Below, one piece after another: positions 60,701 to 64,000 of a DNA stretch of 64,000 nucleotides. Each line of letters begins with the position of its first letter. Within the stretch, counting starts at the first letter, position 1. Below the pieces are notes generated by a model, which did no database searches, was not told the DNA's origin, and was given only the letters and a program-made list of their open reading frames with translations. Made by a program: the position numbers and the translations under genes. This DNA is from Siniperca chuatsi. Lineage: Eukaryota > Chordata > Actinopteri > Centrarchiformes > Sinipercidae. The stretch covers positions 26,772,955-26,836,954 of the forward strand of contig NC_058051.1 of NCBI RefSeq assembly GCF_020085105.1, in the 5' to 3' direction.

Positions 60701-63076
60701 GTTAACCTGAAAGTTTTTATCTGAAAGAAGAATGGACACAAGTTGAATGTTGTGCTACATCTAACAAAAGTCTATCAATGTAACAGTTTTATTTAGTTTG
60801 TCACAAGGTCTTACGTTTGTCACAGTATGGCTGAAGGTGACATTTGTCTTCAATTGTGTATTCATCCTGATATTCATTCTGCTCACATTCTATGCACTGA
60901 GGTTCCAGACATGTGCCAAGGGACGTCATTCTGGTGCCTGAAGAACATAGTGTTACGTCATAGTAAAAAATGCAGTACTGTGCAGTATTATAGTATAAGT
61001 GTTTTTAGTAAATGGGGACCTGTGGCTAAAAGGAATAGTTTGACATTTTGGGAAATACGTATACGAGTTAGATGGAAAGACTGACACCACTCTCATATCT
61101 GTCAGCTACGGCCAGGAGACAGTTAGCTTAGCTTAGCATAAAGACTGGAAACAGCTGGCCTGGCTCTGCCCAAAGGTAACAAAATCCGTCCACTAGCACC
61201 TCTAATCCTCCTTTTTTGATGATTGATAATCGATTAATCAACTAATCATCTCAGCTCTACCTGGATGCAGCTTCATATGTGGATGTTAGGATGGGGAAAG
61301 TGAAAGAGAATCCAATGAAGGAAAAGAGGGAAGCTCAGTGAAAGCAAAAGTAAATGTTTTTAGCATCAGTTTTGATGCTGTTTGAGAAAGACTGTTATGT
61401 TGAAATGTGCTGCCTTTTGCCATCTTTGTCTTCTGTATCCATTTAATGTTTACTTCACTTACGCAGCTATTGGAGGATCTCAATATGCTGTCATACATGT
61501 CTGTATGCTAAAAATATGAAGCTCGTGCCAGCAGGCAGTAAATTTAACTTAGCGTAAAGACTGAGAACAGCTGCCCTGACTCTGTCGAAAGGTTTGTACA
61601 CTTCAGTTTTTGTACGGATTAAGTCAACACATATAATGTGTTAATTAGTGAGCTTTCACTCTTTATGCTAAGCTAAGAATATCTGTAGCTATTGGCTATA
61701 GCTTCATATTTTGCGTGAAGATATAAAAATGGATCTTCTCATATAATTCTCAGCAAGAAAGCGACAAGCAAAATGGCAAACTATTCCTTAAAGAGTGCAT
61801 ATCATGAAGCCACTGGAGTGGGAAATTAACATCATGTTGGAAAGTAACATTGTTTTATGAACACGTTATACTGTCAGCTACTGGTAGTAATCAATGTTGA
61901 TTCATAATCATTCACAGTAAATTGCCTTTTTGAGATGATTGATAATCGATTAATCAACTAATCATCTCAGCTCTACCTGGATGCAGCTTCATATGTGGAT
62001 GTTAGGATGGGGAAAGTGAAAGAGAATCCAATGAAGGAAAAGAGGGAAGCTCAGTGAAAGCAAAAGTAAATGTTTTTAGCATCAGTTTTGATGCTGTTTG
62101 AGAAAGACTGTTATGTTGAAATGTGCTGCCTTTTGCCATCTTTGTCTTCTATATCCATTTAATGTTTACTTCACTTACGCAGCTATTGGAGGATCTCAAT
62201 ACAGTGATATCTAGATATAAGTGGCTCCCAATTGTTCATAGCTTGTCTTTTAGTCCCTCTTTGAGTGTCTGCAATACTGTTTCCCCGGGGTGATAATAGA
62301 AATAACATGTTTCTAGATTCATTTTTTAATTATGCAACAAAGTCTGCAGAGGAAATGTGTGTACATACCTGGAACACACTTTTTGCAGCACTGGCCATTC
62401 TTATCATATTGAGTTAGAGGGTCACAACGGGACTGAGCAGCCGTCATCGCCTGCAAAACAATAAGTGAGAAACATAAATAAGAGATAGCTAGGCCTTGTC
62501 TCCTCTCTAGAGACGGTGGGGTTTCTCTGTCATGACTGTTGGTTCACTTCCTCAGACCAGAATGCTAAGGGGCGTGGTGGAAAGTCCCAAACATCCAACA
62601 AGCTGGTAACTTTGAAACTAAACGACAGCCATGTGCATTTCTTTCTTTCTTTTACATTTCTGCTATTAATATCAGTATTTTGCATATCAGGATTCAGTTA
62701 AAAAAAAAAAGTGCTTTCGCCACAACCGTCTCCTTGCTGCTGCGAGGAAAACGAAAATGAAAGTAATTTCGAAGAGATGTGCGTCACAGGGTGTAACCTT
62801 GCAATAATATGCACAAATTCGACCAGCATATCTGATTAAACTATACTTCTGGGTAAAAGATGGATAGAATAAACTAAACGTAGCCTAAATTATAGCGTAC
62901 AATAACACAACTAGATGAAAACGTGTCACTGCAACGATGTAACCTGAGATGCTTTCAGTTATCACTAGTCAAAATCTATCCTTTTAACAACGAAATACAT
63001 CAATACTCACCATAAAAGCCCACATCACCATCAGCAGAAGATGCATCTTAGTGAAATGTGTTGTAAATCGCAGCAT
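57424..63076 (-). CDS. cd40: CD40 (TNFRSF5), complete, nine exons
   Basis: Exons in order of transcription: 63076-63011, 62450-62369, 60937-60815, 60720-60574, 60458-60365, 59408-59350, 58772-58677, 58579-58542, 57714-57424. They sum to 996 nt (331 residues plus TGA), all in phase. A signal peptide (LLLMVMWAFM core) precedes Cys-rich TNFR repeats: CDPLTQYDKNGQCCKKC, then TCLEPQCIECEQNEY, CMCQSGFHCSSNACLTC, VCQKCPEGTFSNETSW and CENGYHIQQSGTDISDNICG. The last matches the end of the mammalian CD40 ectodomain. The transmembrane helix is about residues 198-219. The tail ends YVTQENGKTEILSRQESQ, closely resembling the mammalian VTQEDGKES...QERQ. CD40 on B cells and antigen-presenting cells binds CD40L from T cells and signals through TRAFs. 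Start: the first ATG has A at -3; a second in-frame ATG lies ten codons on, before the hydrophobic core. The tail is longer than in mammals (about 110 versus about 62 residues). Confidence 0.94.
57928..58282. repeat. family C interspersed repeat in cd40
   Basis: ACATTTTGGGAAAATTCACT at the start, then ATGAGAAGATCCATACCACT, GCGTAAAGACTGAGAACAGC and AGTGAGCTTTCACTCTTTATG. It lies between the last two cd40 exons and is the source-side relative of the copy at 61497-61792. Confidence 0.8.
57994..58428. repeat. duplicated segment A (original position) in cd40
   Basis: From TGTCTGTATGCTAAAAATAT to AGTAAATTGTCTTTTTGAGA. It matches 61497-61931 with only scattered differences, and includes half a family C repeat plus about 150 bases of nonrepeat DNA (CATATCATGAAGCCACTGGA, GTCAGCTACTGGTAGTAATC). 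Confidence 0.85.
59575..59995. repeat. interspersed repeat (GGGCCACTACAAGCCTCCAG type) in cd40
   Basis: GGCCACTACAAGCCTCCAGA, GGTATAGATTCTCCAAGTC, CATTGTTCCAAACGATATTC and CCCTCATTTGGTGTTTTGAT belong to a repeat I recognise as common in fish genomes. It lies in the cd40 intron between the exons at 60365 and 59408. Confidence 0.65.
61030..61210. repeat. family C interspersed repeat in cd40, followed by a family B fragment
   Basis: Begins AGGAATAGTTTGACATTTTG, includes AGTTAGCTTAGCTTAGCATA, and ends CACTAGCACCTCTAATCC. It is followed at 61216-61255 by ATTGATAATCGATTAATCAA of family B. Confidence 0.8.
61211..62203. repeat. B-A'-B' duplication in the cd40 intron
   Basis: Segment B (61211-61484) recurs at about 61932-62203 as a near-identical direct repeat, from GATAATCGATTAATCAAC to TTGGAGGATCTCAATA. 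Between the copies lies A' (about 61497-61931), a copy of 57994-58428. Together they fill most of the intron between the exons at 62369 and 60937. Confidence 0.9.
62747..62762 (+). promoter_or_regulatory. cd40: interferon-stimulated-response-type element in cd40 intron 1
   Basis: GAAAACGAAAATGAAA contains three GAAA half-sites with exact two-base spacing, the pattern bound by IRF-family and ISGF3 complexes. It lies about 310 bases downstream of the start codon, within intron 1. Occupancy is inferred from motif alone. Confidence 0.55.
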
Positions 63077-63162
63077 CGTTGCTCTCCGCTCCCACACGCT
63101 CACTGCAGCTGTTTGTTTTTCGTGCTCTGAGTTCCCCTCGTTTAACTGACGGGAGGAGTTAC

Positions 63163-63173
63163 GGGCATTTCCC
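63163..63173. promoter_or_regulatory. cd40: kappaB-like site upstream of cd40
   Basis: GGGCATTTCCC is a near-palindromic kappaB-like sequence about 90 bases upstream of the start codon. The fourth base departs from the strict GGGRNWYYCC consensus. Confidence 0.35.
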
Positions 63174-63415
63174 GTGTGATTTTTTTTTTCTTGACCATTT
63201 CCTGCAACTCCTTATCTGAACCTTGTAGTTTTGTTTTTTTTTTTCTTCTTTTATCTGAATTGTGTCACAATTTGGTCGCTAAAATGTCCAGAAGTAATAT
63301 TATTCTCCTCCTGTCAATACCCCAGCCACAACATGAAAACTTGTGGTTGATTTGGACTCGATGGATATTTCATTTCAATAGACTGTTGTGGGAAAATAAA
63401 GTTAAGTAACTATCA

Positions 63416-63815
63416 GTGGCTGAAGAAGTAGGCTACTCAAATCTTTTACTTCAGTAAAAGTAGCAACATCACACAAACACCCCATTACAAGTAAAAGTCC
63501 TGTGTTTAAAATTGCATACCTATGTGAAAGAAGCATTATCACCAAAGTGCACTCAAAGTATCAAAAGCAAAAGTACTATGTGTAGAGGAATGGCCCCTGT
63601 CAGTGTTATATTACTGTATATAATATTATAGGATTATTATTATATTATAATTACTGATGCATTAACGTGTAAGCAGCTTTTTTAGTGTTTTTAAGCACTT
63701 TATTTAGTGTCGGCTAGTTTAATCTATAGCAACGCACAAAATGGAAATAGTCAAGTAAAGTACATCAGAAACACAGTACTTGGAGTAAATGTACTTAGTT
63801 ACATTCCAGCAGTGG
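63416..63815 (+). mobile_element. family A element upstream of cd40
   Basis: Starts GTGGCTGAAGAAGTAGGCTA, includes CCCATTACAAGTAAAAGTCC, and ends GGAGTAAATGTACTTAGTTA. The remaining 63816-64000 is AT-rich with nothing identified. Confidence 0.75.
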
Positions 63816-64000
63816 TAACCATGTGGCATTTTAAAAGGATAATAAGGTTTTATTAGGTTACTATCACGGAACATTAGGTTCTTAATTGACTTAAACAACA
63901 TGTGGATTTCATGTTTTATCTACAGGGAAGAAATGATAAAGTTAAACAATGTATTATACACAAACTGTATCTTCTTGGGAAATTTATGACAGAAAATGTT

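Noticed and set aside
61211..62203. The duplicated cd40 intron segment as duplicated exons
   Set aside because: Neither copy contains a Cys-rich TNFR unit or phase-1 splice borders; the duplication is purely intronic.
1..64000. CRISPR arrays, prokaryotic operons, viral genes, tRNA or rRNA genes
   Set aside because: The window is vertebrate. Tandem repeats seen are microsatellites or dispersed elements; no cloverleaf or rRNA sequence was recognised, although a tRNA scan could not be run.

Overview
The window is vertebrate genomic DNA, almost certainly from a teleost fish. All four genes have introns with GT..AG borders. Spacer and intronic DNA is full of short interspersed elements typical of percomorph fish, with many (GT)n and (TA)n microsatellites. 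The percomorph assignment is an inference from repeat style. I had no search tools; comparisons with known proteins are from memory.

Layout: (1) 609 or 2963 to about 14490, plus strand: the 3' part of plekhg5, a RhoA-directed DH-PH exchange factor. Thirteen coding exons are resolved to the stop at 12881, with a possible alternative first exon at 609-626. (2) About 14.5-24.2 kb: a gene-poor spacer made largely of one transposon-like family, including a duplicated block of about 0.7 kb that ends just upstream of the next gene. (3) 24427-44239, plus strand: a multi-exon sosondowah (SOWAH) ankyrin-repeat gene. I resolve 15 coding exons giving 381 residues. (4) About 44.3-53.8 kb: spacer with a long (TA)n tract, repeats, and nonrepetitive stretches that may be regulatory. 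(5) 53892-55237, plus strand: a two-exon Iroquois TALE homeobox gene, best called irx7, with a TATA box. (6) 57424-63076, minus strand: a complete nine-exon cd40 (TNFRSF5) co-stimulatory receptor gene, convergent with irx7.

Most striking observation: the SOWAH ankyrin region is assembled from a 12-nt exon and four exons of exactly 3 nt each (GGG, TTT, CAT, GGG). Each has an AG acceptor and a good donor. Together they supply the residues G, F, H and G that the ankyrin consensus requires and that the larger exons lack. Exon-sized searches and ordinary spliced aligners would miss them. They resemble recursive-splicing ratchet points that carry one codon.

Other points of note: the last plekhg5 coding exon contributes only E-V-stop, which creates the PDZ ligand, and retaining the last intron would remove it. 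The cd40 introns hold a large internal duplication (B-A'-B') and a perfect triple-GAAA interferon-response-type element. The genes do not form a pathway together; their proximity looks like ordinary vertebrate linkage.
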